Assembly (NCBI GenBank): GCA_020796225.1
Contig: CM036755.1
Span: 82,281,150 to 82,345,149 of the forward strand
Direction: 5' to 3'
Source: Arion vulgaris
Taxonomy: Eukaryota; Mollusca; Gastropoda; Stylommatophora; Arionidae
Length of the DNA stretch: 64,000 nt
The position numbers and the translations under genes are program-made. The notes beneath the pieces were generated by a model. The model ran no database searches, was not told where the DNA came from, and was given only the letters and a program-made list of their open reading frames with translations. Shown one piece after another: positions 10,701 to 23,300 of the stretch; positions within the stretch are counted from its first letter, which is position 1, and each line of letters starts with the position of its first letter.

Positions 10701-10767
10701 ATGACGTTGACAGTGTGTATGTGGATAATGATCACAGGTCTGATATCTTGTCAAACACAAACACCAT
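10701..10767 (+). CDS. Candidate first coding exon with signal peptide
   Basis: From ATG 10701 (A at -3; in-frame TAG two codons upstream) the exon encodes MTLTVCMWIMITGLISCQTQ plus two codons. A hydrophobic core runs about residues 3-15 with a plausible cleavage after Ser-Cys, as in a secretory signal peptide. It stops at a strong donor, GTAAGT, one base into a codon: phase 1. The first EGF exon at 27992 begins with the two bases needed to complete a phase-1 codon, so the two could be spliced directly. The link is inference: the intron would be 17.2 kb and an RNA read is needed. It could also start another gene or be chance. Confidence 0.4.
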
Positions 10768-11460
10768 GTAAGTCACATTTTAGTATCTCCCTTTTCTTCT
10801 TTATTGCGACCCGTTTTACCGTAGTGTTCTATACAATTGATTAATACACGCGTCATACCCAGATCAAATTATCAAGTGAAAGTCTGATTTTCCAAACTTA
10901 CCAATGGTCAAGTCGACCATCATGGTCACCATGCTTCAATTGAGTACCAGAAAAAAAACACAAGTAAATCTATTCAACGTGATGTTGACGACTTCTTCGT
11001 TGGTAAAAGAAAAATGTGAACCTAAAAACCATATTCCACCAATATCGTATGTTATGTAATCGATGTCATCGCATATTGGGCATTGCCATGCGGTCTCCAT
11101 CTTCTACACAGGACACGCTTCTGGCTGATAATGAATTTATATATTTAGTTCTTTGATTAGGTTATGAATACTTTGCTGGAGTGTGAGACAAGGTTATGTT
11201 ATACAATCGACATCAAGGCACATTAAAACATGCTCATGCGTGCTCAATCCTCCACTACATCAGCCATCCCAAAGCCTATAGTCTGACCTTAGCCATAAAA
11301 AGTTGATTATTCTATCTTTTCTGGCTACCACAAAGACGACTATGTATGCAGCTGGCATGCCCAGATTTAACTCATAGTTTTTGCAATTGTTTCAGTGTCT
11401 AAAACTCGCCCCTATCACATAGCTGTGTTTGTACTGGCGTCAGTTATGCTCATACTTATG
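10768..11460. other. Intronic/intergenic, no gene seen
   Basis: Follows the donor of the candidate first exon. No further exon, RNA gene or bounded transposon recognised. Confidence 0.45.
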
Positions 11461-11463
11461 ACG

Positions 11464-11680
11464 GTCTCTATGGCGTAAAGGTTAGGTGCTGGCCTATCGT
11501 TCTAAATGGACTTCGTTCGCTTCCTCGTGAAGCCATCAGAATATTTTTCCAGAGATTCATGATCTCAGTGTAGGTAAGATCAAGTTCCTAGTCTAATAGT
11601 AGACGGACGATAGAACTTAGGTCCCGTGCTCAAGTTGAACACCTAAAAGTACAATTGGCAGTTCAAAATCGAAAAGAGAG
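11464..11680 (+). repeat. SINE family C, 5' part
   Basis: Includes the tRNA-like head (box A-like TGGCGTAAAGGTTAGG) and the 'gtaggtaagatcaagttcctag' body. It is cut off at 'cgaaaagagag' by the following retrotransposon fragment. Confidence 0.7.
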
Positions 11681-11689
11681 GGGGCGGTA

Positions 11690-12345
11690 ACACAGGAAGA
11701 GACCGGTTTAGAAGTGAAGACATCAGAAAAAATGTGAGTACAACATCAGTACTAAAATTCATCAAGAAACAACATATTAAATGGTATGGCCACATAAGCA
11801 GATTACCAACAATGTGAGCATATGTGACGAAGAGATAAGGAGCGGACTTTGTCGGTGGACGAGGGCACAAGCAGAAATTGGCGAAGAGCACCCAAAAGAA
11901 ACGAGAGGTGGACAAAACTGTGGCAAGTCTCGAAAATGGGATCTCCATCCAGAGAACAATAACCGCATTTTCCCCCGCAGAGAACTACTACTACTGTCTT
12001 GTAGTTTGATTGGGGACAATCAAAGTCTAGCGGAGCAAACCGTACACAAAATTGGATGGCAGACAAATCAAGTGGTTCAAAAAAGACTGGTAACCTGGGC
12101 AGATGACGCTCAACAGTCCGGGAAGGAAGGTTGTCTAAGGTTAGCTACCCTGAAAGAAGATAGCAACCTGCTGCCTTGCAGGTCGGATGGGGACAGCCCG
12201 AGGCTGACGGGGAGCGAACCCAGTAAACGCTGGCTAAAACCGGACACGTCGCCGGAGGAAAAGCACCAGAACTCCAAATGACGCGAAAGATGTGACGAAA
12301 CACACCCACGCTAAGGATGCATGAATCAGATTTCCACATGAATAA
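11690..12345 (+). mobile_element. Non-LTR retrotransposon C-terminal fragments
   Basis: Frame pieces read 'FRSEDIRKNVSTTSVLKFIKKQ' (first 20 residues are diagnostic) and 'IKWYGHISRLP', matching the tails at 48724-48942 and 62422-62763 on the other strand. After 11990 the frame is lost. The 3' end 'ggtacatcagtctaagcggtgatcacgagag' resembles the end of the element at 20346-23880, so two truncated elements may adjoin. Confidence 0.6.
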
Positions 12346-12555
12346 GATAACATTTTTATTTTATTTTATAAGGACATCTGGTACATCAGTCTAAGCGGTG
12401 ATCACGAGAGAGAGAGATATTGTGTATATGCTATCTATAATTGTCTTCTCCTTATTGCGTAGGGCCTACTGTTTTACTTCTATTTTGATTGTTTTAATAT
12501 AATTTGTAAATGCATTTCATACTTTGTATATGTTAGTTACAGTATTCTTCTTCTG

Positions 12556-13060
12556 TGAGTTTATGTTAGTTATTGGCATAGCCTCCGATAACATACGACC
12601 TGCGGGCTCAGGTAAAATTTAGGAAATAAGACCACAGCGGTCACGTGATCTTCGAAACTCCAGTGTTGTTGTATAAAGACTAATTCATAAAAAAAAACCC
12701 ACAACATGCTAAATCATGGTTGAAATGAAAATCGTTGCATATCCTAAAGGACGTAGCCATCAACCACAGTAAACGAGTCATTAATTTTCTAGGCAGCACT
12801 TATACGTTCAGTAGTTTGCCATTGCTTTTTAAAAGGAAATCAAGGTTACATTATGTTAAATGATAAGTTTAACACTAAGGAATATCAGTATTATTAACAT
12901 TTTTCATCAATAAATAACAACGAAAACACAGAATTGAATAATATTGCATACAAATTTACAGTGTTCTATCAAACATATACCATAACGAGCCACAATTAAA
13001 CAGCAATTGTCGATTTCCTGTCTGAATTAGTCGGACTTATGTTACCGGTGGCCACATTTA
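12556..13060 (+). repeat. Dispersed repeat G (pair with 29157-29522)
   Basis: Long, gapped similarity to 29157-29522: 'aataagaccaca', 'cagtgttgttgtata', 'caacatgctaaatca', 'aatatcagtattattaacat', 'ttttcatcaataaataac' and a shared 'ttaccggtggccaca' end. The copy here holds an extra ~110 bp around 12725-12835. No coding capacity. It may be a nonautonomous element or an old duplication. Confidence 0.65.
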
Positions 13061-13197
13061 TTGGGATGTCACAATCTTCATCTATTATAACCCCCTGTTA
13101 GTTATGTGTCTATCACAATCTCTTTCTATTTTATATTGTTTATTTAGAAGTTATATTCTTCTTCTTCTTCCACTACTTACTCTTACTTATCTGCTGG

Positions 13198-13610
13198 TGG
13201 GTCTCTGTGGTGTAGAGGTTAGGTGCTCATCTCAAAGCTACCAGGTTCGCTCCCTCGTGGTACCATCGCAATATATTTCCAGAGATCTCTGATCTCAGTG
13301 TAGGTAAGATCGAGTGCCTAGTCCTATCGGAGATGGACGATAAAACGTAGGTTCCGTGTTCAATTTGAGCACGTAAAAGAAAGCTCGGCAGTTTAAAATC
13401 GAGGAGAGCAGGCTAGAAATCCGCTGACGGTTCAAAATTCACTAGGAAATATTAAAAATAAAATTTATAAAAGAATATCTTTACCATCTTCAAAATTACA
13501 CCGGGGACCCTCGTCGGTGCTACGGATTTCGTGCACTGCAGCTGAGATCTTCCTACGTAAGAAAGAAATTGGAGTACACATGGTTACTTCCCGAAGGTTG
13601 ATAAGTCTTC
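13198..13610 (+). repeat. tRNA-derived SINE, family C, near full length
   Basis: The head has an RNA polymerase III promoter-like pair: box A-like TGGTGTAGAGGTTAGG (13208) and box B-like GGTTCGCTCC (13244). The unique body and the 'attggagtacacatggtta' 3' part follow. This is the best reference copy of the family in the window. Confidence 0.8.
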
Positions 13611-13712
13611 CTGGTAGATACGTAAATTAAGAACCGACAATAATCAAAATACGTTATGGTAAATTTCTGTGCTATTTTTACAACCAAACCATCGTGCTCT
13701 TTTTGGATAGTA

Positions 13713-14161
13713 CAGGGTGTTCATAAAGTGGATGTACAGTGAAATTTACCTTCGGGCGAAGCTACATCACGAGAAATGCGGTTTTCAAAGACGCCTAAAA
13801 ATTGTAACGTAGATTGTTTTCATTTACCTAGATACTACTACTACTGGCTGGCTTGTTTTCGGTAAAGTGACCGTGAACACGACTTGTGAGTCTAGAAATT
13901 TCAAAACATATTACCGAATTACTTCTTCAGAATATTTGCCACAATTACGAAAGGCATGGTCCACTATAAAACACCATGTTTTCAATGGTTAACGCCAATT
14001 TCTTTCAGCACTGAAATCGTGAATATAACAACGGCTTGTTGTGCACTGCTGCACATAGGATTGTGGAACTCAGAATATCATGATGTAAATTTCCATCATT
14101 TATAATGTAATTACTAAAATCTTTTCAAAGAAAACTGCACAGCAACTTTATAAACACCCTG
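13713..14161. mobile_element. Mariner-like MITE
   Basis: Inverted termini CAGGGTGTTCATAAAGT and CAGGGTGTTTATAAAGT with TA on both sides (13711-12, 14162-63). At 449 bp it has no transposase. The first 9 bases equal those of the transposase-bearing element at 15489-17018, a possible source of trans-mobilisation. Confidence 0.8.
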
Positions 14162-14163
14162 TA

Positions 14164-15486
14164 TATACATAAAATACATATGCAGCGCTTCGCACAGGAC
14201 TATTTTATTATTCGAATCTGTGTGGCTGTATCTTTGTGTCATCTCAGGTTGCCAGTAGTTCTTCCCTGTAGTTTGCTGACAGTTGTCCAGTAGCAAATGA
14301 TCATTCTATTTTTGGCCCATTTGTCATTAATAGGCCCATATATGTCTCATGTTCATTCGTTCTTTACTCCTTCCTGCTAATATCTGTCGCTGAATGAATG
14401 CATTCACTGCAGTTTTGGTTTCTATTGTGATTGTTTTAGCTTTCAGAACAGTCTGGAGATTTTTTTTCAATTCAGATACCTGCAATGGACTGAAAGATGT
14501 ACATTGTAAGCTAGTATTGTTTTTTTGTTGTCTAGCAGAATGCCACGAATGCTCCCACTCTTTTGAGGTTACCTCTTTATTTTAATCACTGTATTTTTAT
14601 GATAGGTGGTGGAGTGGATGGTTGGTATTTTCATGTGGTTTAGTATTTGTTCTTTTAATTCAAAACTAACATAACGTATATATGACATGGAGAAAAATCA
14701 GCAAAGTAACGATATTTTATACCGAGCCATTATCCCAAAGTCGGTTCGTGAGCAATATTTATAGTTATCATTTCCGTTTTGATAACCCTGGTAGCTCTCC
14801 GCTGCTCTGAGAGACAAATGCTATTAATTCCTCGCTCGACGTCTGCAGCGGAAGAATACAAATATTGAAACAACAAAGAAGGTAACCAGACAATTGCACA
14901 CGAGACAGTTGCTCACGTTACTAGTCTACTAATTAATACATTTAATTTGAATAACTATAACCTTCTTATTCCAAATGGGCAACTGTCGTTTTTCACTGCA
15001 CCGAGTTGAATATTGTTTTCTTCTGCACCGAGTGTTTCATGTTCAGCTCTGCCAACAAACCGCCGATCGTTTCCAACGGTAACTAACAGTAACACTAACA
15101 GGCCCTGACCAGTGACCGATCCCTCTGAACTCTTTCTTTACAGTTCTTCACCAATGATACATTTGATATCATTGCTCGCTCTTCCTTTGTGGGTTCTGGA
15201 CAAGGGTGTTTTATTTTGTCTGGTCATTCTCACTGTTAAATTGTTGTCCGAGGATGTGTCGAATCCATCCCCCCTTTATGATTCTCTTCTTAGCCCCCAG
15301 CAGTATTGGTTTCTGTCATGTTCTCCGTAATTCTCTACATTTATTATCATTTCTGAACATCTGATAAGAGTATGCTGATATATATGTTGACATTAACTAA
15401 TAGCACAAGTTATTTAAATAACAAAAGATAGTTGAACTTAGGAATAAAGATGTCATGGAGATAGGAAGTAAAAGCCTATTGAAATA
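14164..15486. other. No gene seen
   Basis: No exon, RNA gene or bounded transposon. Short open frames are AT-rich and motif-free. Confidence 0.4.
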
Positions 15487-15488
15487 TA

Positions 15489-17018
15489 CAGGGTGTTCAA
15501 CTTTAAAGCAGCCCAAGTGATAAATAGAAATATGCCAGGTACGAATTGCATCTCCATCTATTTACTATTTAAACCGGTTCTGACTAGTTCATCATACTGT
15601 CTGCTCGCCATTCGAGATAGCTCAGCTCTAATAATGCAGTTTTCTCTTCAAGAAAGAATTACTATTGTAGAATATTATGTCTGCACCGGATCCATTAAGA
15701 AAACACAAGAAATGTTCGCTGAAAGGTTTCCAAATTATAAAAATCCTGCAAAACGTAGCATACAGAGCTTAGTATCGAAATGGCGTTCAACAGGTTCTGT
15801 AACTAATGCCAAGCGGCGTAGATTACCATCAGTCAGGACTCTAGAGGCTGTCGCTGATATTCAGCATAGAATTCTAACAAGTCCCCAGAAATCTTTGCGT
15901 AAATTAGCACAACAAAGCAGTCTGAAAGTCACATCATGTCGCAGTATTCTTCACTGCTCAATTTCAAACCATATCATGTAACTTGTACACAGGAATTGAA
16001 AGACGGCGACAAAGGGAAACGTGTTGATTATTGTCACTGGCTTCTCAAGAAGATTGTCGATGGTGAATTGGACCCATTTGCGTAATTCATGAGTGACGAA
16101 GCATGGTTTCATTTGTCTGGTCAAGTTAACCCACAGAACACTCGATATTGGTGCACAGAAAATCCTCATCACCTGCATGAGAAATCATTACATGACCCTA
16201 AAATCGGGGTATGGTGTGCTGTTTCCGAGAGTCGGATTATTGGCCCAATATTTTTGACACGAATGTTAACACTGAAGTATATATTAGATTGTTTGAAGAA
16301 TTTGGTTCACAGTTAAATAATGATGAGAGAGAGAACTGTTTCTTCCAGCAAGATGGTGCAACTTGTCACACATCTAAATTATCACTAGACCATGTTCACA
16401 ATGCTTTCACAGAGGAAAGGACTGTCAGCAAAGGTTTATGGCCTAGACGCTCCCCTGATTTATCTACATGCAATTTTTTTCTTTGGGGTTATTTGAAGGG
16501 GGTTGTGTACAAAACAAACCCTCATACATTGGATGAACTCAGAGAAAATATTCAAACTGCTATCCAAACAATTGACGTGACCATTTTGCGTAACGTGTAC
16601 ATGAACATGATTACTAGAGCCCAAACATGTATCAGCGCAAATGGAGACCATTTTCAGCATCTTCTCTGAGGCCCAGAATGTTGTGTGATGTCAATAATTA
16701 AACTGAAAAGAAATTACTCCCTACAGTAGTTTACTTTTTTTTTTTAAAAACAAGTCCTTTGTGTTTTGTTCAGATTATTCGTCAAATATTTGTGGTGACG
16801 GACTCACAGCCCATACTGCGGAATGTTGACAAGACATGACACATTTGTTCATCACCCCTTTCCGCACAATAATTACACACCATAGCAAAAAGACTTGCTC
16901 TCTTGACCTACATTACGTCATAATTGAACCTTCTCATTTTCATAAACATATGCCAGATTGGCTCACTTGACGATGAGGCTTCCTTAACAACGAGACTGCT
17001 TTTAAGTCGAACACCCTG
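15489..17018 (+). mobile_element. Tc1/mariner-superfamily element, full length
   Basis: It is 1530 bp bounded by 23-bp inverted repeats that match at 21 positions (starts CAGGGTGTTC; reads CAGGGTGTTC from the other end too) and flanked by TA duplications at 15487-88 and 17019-20. One broken transposase gene lies inside. The intact ends mean it could still be a substrate for a transposase supplied elsewhere. Confidence 0.9.
15634..16669 (+). pseudogene. Mariner-like transposase, broken
   Basis: The N-terminal part starts MQFSLQERITIVEYYV, an insect/mollusc-type helix-turn-helix domain (DUF4817-like), followed by 'KWRSTGSV' and 'RKLAQQSSL' (second helix-turn-helix). The catalytic triad is visible in pieces: Asp in 'MSDEAWFHLSG' (~16090), Asp in 'FFQQDGATCHTS' (~16350) and Asp in 'WPRRSPDLSTCNFFLWGYLK' (~16450). 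There are 34 residues between the last two, so DD34D. Frameshifts near 15930 and 16240 and a stop just before the first Asp inactivate it. Confidence 0.85.
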
Positions 17019-17254
17019 TATTATATAGAGAAGAGGTTTAACTATGGGTCTTCTTAACAGCATCACATGCCCCTGGCCGTCCTTGGTAAAGTAGTGCATT
17101 AAGGCCTCTGTCTACACAACCACTCATAAATTAAAATATAAATGGTCCACAAAATTGAACATATATTTATGAGTATTTTCAGTAAAAACAATTTTTAAAC
17201 AATTAAAAAAATATTATTGATATAAGGGAAGACTACAGTAAAACTATGTAGCAA

Positions 17255-17400
17255 TAGTAAAACATGTAAAAACAAAGTAGTTTTACAAAGTTCAAAAACA
17301 AGACAGCGAAGTTTCGACCAAAAGGCCTTTATCAAACAAAGGAGATAAGGAAGAGGAGAAATTTATATACGACAGACATAACATATACAGTCAAATAAAT
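17255..17400 (-). mobile_element. Penelope-associated terminal repeat fragment
   Basis: The minus strand reads TTTGATAAAGGCC, a TTTT loop, GGTCGAAAC and then 'ttcgctgtcttg', followed by the 'gtaaaactac' block. Of the five copies it best preserves the stem-loop plus GAAAC. Confidence 0.55.
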
Positions 17401-17478
17401 TCCTAACGGCCCTAAAATCTTGGGCAGTATATGATCAAATGAGACAAAGAGGCGGAGCATGCTGCATTTGGTTGTTAA

Positions 17479-18085
17479 CCCTTTCGCATGAAAAATAATT
17501 TTACTCTTGGGTTTGTATTACATCTTAAAATTCATAGATGGTTCCAGAAGTAGCAGTTAAATGAAGATAATCCATGTGTGAACATATTCTATAAGTTTCA
17601 TCTAACTAGATGCAGTAGTTTTTATAATATTCACTTTTTAGTGCGGACAAGTCAACAAATGCAATTGGAACGCCCATTTTTTAGATGCAATTATTACATT
17701 AGACTTACATCTATCGATACTGCATTTCATAAACAATCAAACCATCAATTAAATCTTCTTCATTACTAGCACAAGTTGTAATTTGATCTAACAGTACTCA
17801 AGATTACACTGTAAACATCGTCAGAAACATTAACGTTTAAAACAAAAAGTCTCAACTTGAACACAATAATACACTGCTTTCCCTCTTTCAAATCTTTGTT
17901 AAATGAAGATAGTAATGTACCTACATATATGTACTTTCCGTTTCTGAAAAATTTGTTAACTTCAGTAAAGGGGTTGTGAAGATACATTCGTTTCCGTGAA
18001 CAGACATCCAAAAGCCAATATATCGGTTTTGCAACATCATGAACATTACTCTGAACTGCTATATCGGCTCTGCAGTCCCGTTGGG
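17479..18085 (-). mobile_element. TTAA-flanked element T, copy 1 (internally deleted)
   Basis: Flanked by TTAA at 17475-78 and 18086-89, with CCC at both termini, as in piggyBac-type transposons. Homologous to 21791-22645 and 48396-50105 but ~250 bp shorter because the segment next to the CCCTTTCGC end is missing. On the minus strand an open frame of about 105 codons runs inward from the CCCAACGGGACTGC end and includes 'RMYLHNPFTEV' and 'RNGKYIYVGTLLSSFNKDL'. No known domain recognised. Confidence 0.75.
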
Positions 18086-18317
18086 TTAATGTGTTGAAGT
18101 TGACATCAGACATTTTTGTGTCATGAAAATATTGCTGCTCCTACAGACATTTTAGATTACTGAAGTATCATTAGAACTGATAAGTTACCGGATTATAGTA
18201 TTTATTAGTCATCGAATTGAGGCCATATAGACCCATTTGTGTAATTTGTAACACAGCGCACCCCTTTCTTTGGCCAAAAACCACATACAGACCACAAAGA
18301 GAGGTCAACAAGTAGTA

Positions 18318-18385
18318 ATCTTCTTCTTTGCGTTGTTCTTTACGGCAATTTTTTATCACTCTGTGATATGTTTGATTCTTTGGCA
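18318..18385 (-). repeat. SINE-like family B, left part of a split copy
   Basis: Carries 'cttcttctttgcgttgttctttacg' and 'gtgatatgtttgat', the tail side of family B. It resumes at 20151 after the nested retrotransposon. The repeated 'gatatgtttgat' at 18367 and 20139 is the target duplication. Confidence 0.75.
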
Positions 18386-20138
18386 CACCAGCAAGCACAC
18401 TGGCTTCAGTGAAAGGCGGCTAAATTAAGACCTTGACAGACTTAGTAAATACTGTGAAACATGGAAATTGAAAGTGAACTACACCAAGACAACCTACTCT
18501 ATTTTCACCAGGAGTAACAAGGTGGCAAAGAAAAATATTACACTAACACTAGATGGTAATATTTTAAAGAAAGAAGATAACCCAACATACCTAGGGGTGA
18601 CGATGGATAGGCAGCTCTCATTTAACAAACATGTCCAAAACCTGAAGTTAAAGTCAAAAAAAGAGACTAAATCTCCTAAAACGACTTGCAAGTACCTCAT
18701 GGGGCGCAAACAAAAACACACTTAGGCAACTCTACATCGGTTATGTACGCTCTGTAATGGATTGCAACCTAGCACTGCAGGCAACATGTAGTAAAACAAC
18801 AAAGGAAGCTCTGGACAAAGTACAGAGCCAGGCAGTGGATTTCATCTCTGGAGGTATGAGATCAGCCCCTACAGCAGCAAGTGAAATCCATACAAACATC
18901 GAGCCCTTGCGAATGCGTAGGGAGGCAGCAGTAGTAGAGACAGTGGAAAGATATAAAAGACTTAGTAGAAACCATCCTAACAGACAATTAGTAGACAACT
19001 GGCGACCACAGCACAGACTGAAGCAAAAAAACAATCCTAGATGTGGCATTAGGCCTGCAAGAAAAATATCACATGCCGGAGAACAGAGAAGAGACACAAA
19101 TTGTACACACAGAAGTCCCTCCAAATTGTAGTCTCGCCTGTCCAAAAATAAACACCACACTTACCAAAGACATCACCAAGAAGAACTCAGACCCAGTAGA
19201 TCTCTGGATGGTGGCCCAAGACACCATACTATCTTTCCCAGACGAGTGGATACATGTATATACAGATGGCTCAGCCTTCAAGGGGACTATTAATGCTGGA
19301 TACGGTGCACGAATAGAATACCCAGACAAATCGTGTGACGAGTTGCAAAATGCATGTGGAAAGTACTGTTCTAATTTTGAGGCCGAGACCATTGCCATTG
19401 AAGCTTCAGTGCACCATCTTACAAACATATTCCAGCTCCATCCTGAAAAACTCAGCACACTGTTATCTTTACTGATGGTAAGTCAGTGCTACAGTCACTA
19501 GAAAATGCAAACCCTGAGAGCCCAGCGTGCCAGTCCCTGGCTCTATCCATCAGTTCATTCATCAACACCTTTGCCGTCAAGCTTACCTTACAGTGGATAC
19601 CAGGACACAGCAACATACAAGGAAATGAAAGAGCAGACATCCTTGCAAAGGCAGGGGCAAATAGTCAACAGCATGACAGACCAATAACTCTGCAGACTGC
19701 TAAACAAATAATAGAAGTAACAAGAAGGAGGAGGGATTAATGAGTGGGCAATGGGCAAAACTGGCAGAGCCTCTTTAAACACATGACCACTCCAAATCCC
19801 AAAGATGCTATAAATGACCTCACACGACAAGAACGAGTCATTATTTTCCGCCTTAGGACACAACATGTGCCCCTGAATGCTCACCTACACCGCATCCAAC
19901 CAAAGATTGCCCCACAATGTCAACTGTGTGACTATTCAGAAGAAACTGTCACACACCATCTCTTCCAGTGCCCTGCACTCAGTGACCTACGCCACAAGTA
20001 CCTACCTCCAGACCCAGATGTTGAAAACTCTCTCATGCTAACACACCACAACTCAGACAGACCTGTAAATTCACTGCCATGGCCTCAAGTCGAAGGGCAA
20101 ATGCTCAGATGACTGCTGGATCGAAAAAGTAAAGTAAA
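18386..20138 (+). mobile_element. Jockey/I-like non-LTR retrotransposon with RNase H, 5'-truncated
   Basis: Begins within the RT thumb ('NYTKTTYSIFTRSNK', 'NPTYLGVTMDRQLSFNKHV'). It continues through the connector ('VQSQAVDFISGGMRSAPTAA') to an RNase H domain ('WIHVYTDGSAFKGTINAGYG', 'NFEAETIAIEASVHHL', 'LQWIPGHSNIQGNERADILA'). It ends with a Cys/His segment ([18 protein letters not shown]) and a tail of AAAAAGTAAAGTAAA. Frameshifts occur near 18730, 19130 and 19480. Inserted into a family B SINE, with target duplications on both sides. Confidence 0.85.
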
Positions 20139-20150
20139 GATATGTTTGAT

Positions 20151-20345
20151 CTTTGCTAAGAACGTGTATACGTTGCACATTGGTTTGGTAAGCACCTAAA
20201 CGCATAGACTTCTACACGCTTAGGGCACATGGATCCGATTTCAGCCAAACCTCCTTAATTGCCTCTTACGACATGCGTGGCAGGAAACAGTGATTCTATT
20301 CTTTACACCCCAAATTTGGGCCCCTGTAACCACTCAGGCAAACAA
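20151..20345 (-). repeat. SINE-like family B, right part of the split copy
   Basis: Continues with 'aacgtgtatacgttgcacat', 'cgcatagacttctacac', 'ccgatttcagccaaacctcc' and the conserved head 'cctcttacgacatgcgtgg'. The nested element separates it from the left part. Confidence 0.8.
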
Positions 20346-23300
20346 GTTAAGAACAAACGTAGAAAAAGTATAATTTGTTGTCTCAAATCCTGTTTTGCCT
20401 CACATTGTCAGAAAACCAGCAGACCTCCAATAGTCCTCGAACAAGAAAAGAAGATGTCCTCGGGAAGGGAAGCTGCAAACATTCTAATGCAAAAATATGC
20501 CGAAGTCAGCAGAGTGAGCATGGCAAAGGAAAAAGTTGATGATACCAAGAGAAAAGCAAGGGCCCTCCAAGGCGAGCCAAGAAAAGCCGATAGTCACCTA
20601 ACGGATATATTCACTAGTAATGAGTTGGAAGAGGCATTAAGGGAGCTGAAACTTAGAAAGTCGCCCGGAAAAGATGGGATTACTAATTAGATGCTTAAAA
20701 ACTTGGGTAATAGAGCAAAGGCAGCTCTACTGTCCGTTCTAAACATGTCGTGGAGAACAGGCATAGTACCACAAGAATGGAAGGAAGCAATCTGGTGCCC
20801 ATCCTTAAACCAGGCAAAAATAAACTCGACCCAGCGAGTTACAGACCAATAAGCCTCCTAAGCTGCATGGGCAAACTCATGGAACATATGGTGAACAAAC
20901 GGCTATGTTGGCACTTGGAAAGCAAAGGGCTTCTCATGTCACAACAGGGAGGCTTTCGGAGATATCGATCTACAGAAGATCAAGTAACAAACCCAGGAAA
21001 TCGAGGATGGTTTCCAAGAAAAGAAACAGACACTGGCAGTCTTGGTAGATATGGAGAAGGCGTTTGACACAATCTGGAAGGAAGGTTTAAGGCTGAAACT
21101 CCTCACCTTCGGCATAAAGAGAAGAATGTACAAGTGGCTTGATAGATACCTAGAGAACAGAACAGCAAGGGTTCAGGTTCAGGGGTACACAAGCGTGAAG
21201 GCCACACTAGAGCAAGGAGTTCCCCAAGGAGGAGTGCTCTCACCAATCCTCTTTCTAATCTTTGTCAATGACATCGCAACATGCCTGCCAGAGCGAGTAC
21301 ACTCTGCCATGTATGCCGACGACCTGGCAATATGGACGAGGGAAGAGTCAATGCCCGCAGCAACAAATCGACTGCAAGCTACGTTAAATAATCTGGAAGT
21401 GTGGTCAGAAAAGTGGAATATAAACATAAATGCTTCTAAAACCACTTACACTGTGTTCTCCCAGAACAACCAGGTTTATAAAATAAAGCTTAAAGTCAAT
21501 GGGCAGGAACTTCCAGAATGCAAGACCCCAACGTACCTAGGAGTCACACTTGATCGAAAACTGACCTGGTGCTCTCAAATTGAAAATGCTACGGCAAAAG
21601 CAAGGCATAGGCTCATGATGATGCGCAAACTTGAAGTCTGCACGTGGGGAGCAAACGCCAGAGTTCTTAAAACACTCTACTCTGGTATAGTGCTACCGGT
21701 CCTAGAGTGCGGTATAGCAGCCTGGAGCAATGCATCCAACAAGCAATTTGCCAAAGTGAGCAATAGCCAGAACCGTGCCATGCGTATTAACCCAACGGGA
21801 CTGCAGAGCCGATATTTCGGTTCAGAGTAATGTTCATGATGTCGCAGAACCATATATCGGCTTTTGGATGTCTGTTCACGGAAACGAATGTATCTTCACA
21901 ACCCCTTTACTGAAGTTAAAAAGATCTTCAGAAACGGAAAGTACATATATGTAGGTACATTACTATCTTCATTTAACAAAGATTTGAAAGAGGGAAAGCA
22001 GTGTATTATTGTGTTCAAGTCGAGACTTTTTGTTTTAAACGTTAATGTTTCCGACGATGTTTACAGTGTAATCTTGAGTACTGTTAGATCAAATTACAAC
22101 TTGTTCTAGTAATGAAGAAGATTTAATTGATGGTAATAATGACATTTGATTGTTTATGAAATGCAGTATCGATAGTTGTAAGTCCAATGTAATAATTGCA
22201 TCTAAAGAATGGGCTGCCACATTCCATTTATTGACTTGTCCGCACTAAAAAGTGAATATTATAAAAACCACTGCACCTAGTTAGATGAAACTTATAGAAT
22301 ATGTTCACACATGGATTATCTTCATTTAAATACTATTTCTGGAAACATCTATGAATATTAAGATGTAATACAAACCGGAGAGTAAAAATATTTTAAATGA
22401 TTTTTTGTTTTTTCAAAATAGTCATGCTACAATAATCTAATTTTCTCAAACGTATATCACCTGATGTAAAATATTATTATATTATTGTATTCCACATCCA
22501 ATTAGCAACAATTCAATATATAATATATCATACTTTAGAGAAACAGTACAAGAGTTATAAAGGTTTAAACTAATTGACATTGAATGTTTAATTTGAATCA
22601 CAAAATAAATGCGTCCAGAGGTCAAAATAATACAGGGCGAAAGGATTATCACTGAAGCCATGAAGTCCAAGCTTATCAAGGCGATGGAAACAATCACCGG
22701 CATCCAACCAATGACAGATCTAAGGGACAGAAAAGCATTAGTACTAGCGGAAAAACTTAAACGGCTCGACTCCCACCCAATGCACGGAAGAATGTATGAA
22801 TTCGAAAGGAGTAGGATACAGAGATCTAGCTTCGCAAAATCTCCAAAGCACTGACCGCAGATCATCCAGTCCTATCAAAATGCAAAGCCAAACCAATCCC
22901 GGCAACCGACAAGTGTCCGCCGTGGAAAACCAGAATGCCAAAACTAAGGGAATCAATCCCAGGCATACTGAATAATGGGGAACAAAAAAACTTTGAAAGA
23001 AAAGCAGCCACAGAAAAGTACATAGAATCCGAGTACCCTGAAAAAAAGTGGACACACATGTACACTGACGGATCAGCCAATAACGCAATCAGCGGAGGAG
23101 GAATAGTGCTTAAACTCCCAAAGGAAGTGACGGTCGCGAAAGCGATTGCCACAGGCAAATACTCGAACTACCCAGCAGAGGCAGAGGCAATAAAAGCTGC
23201 GGCTGAAATAATCCTAGAGAGAATAGGCACCGCTCGCAACAAGGTCGAGATATTCACCGATGCTCTATCGGTCATCACGGCACTCAAAAGTTTTTGCAAA

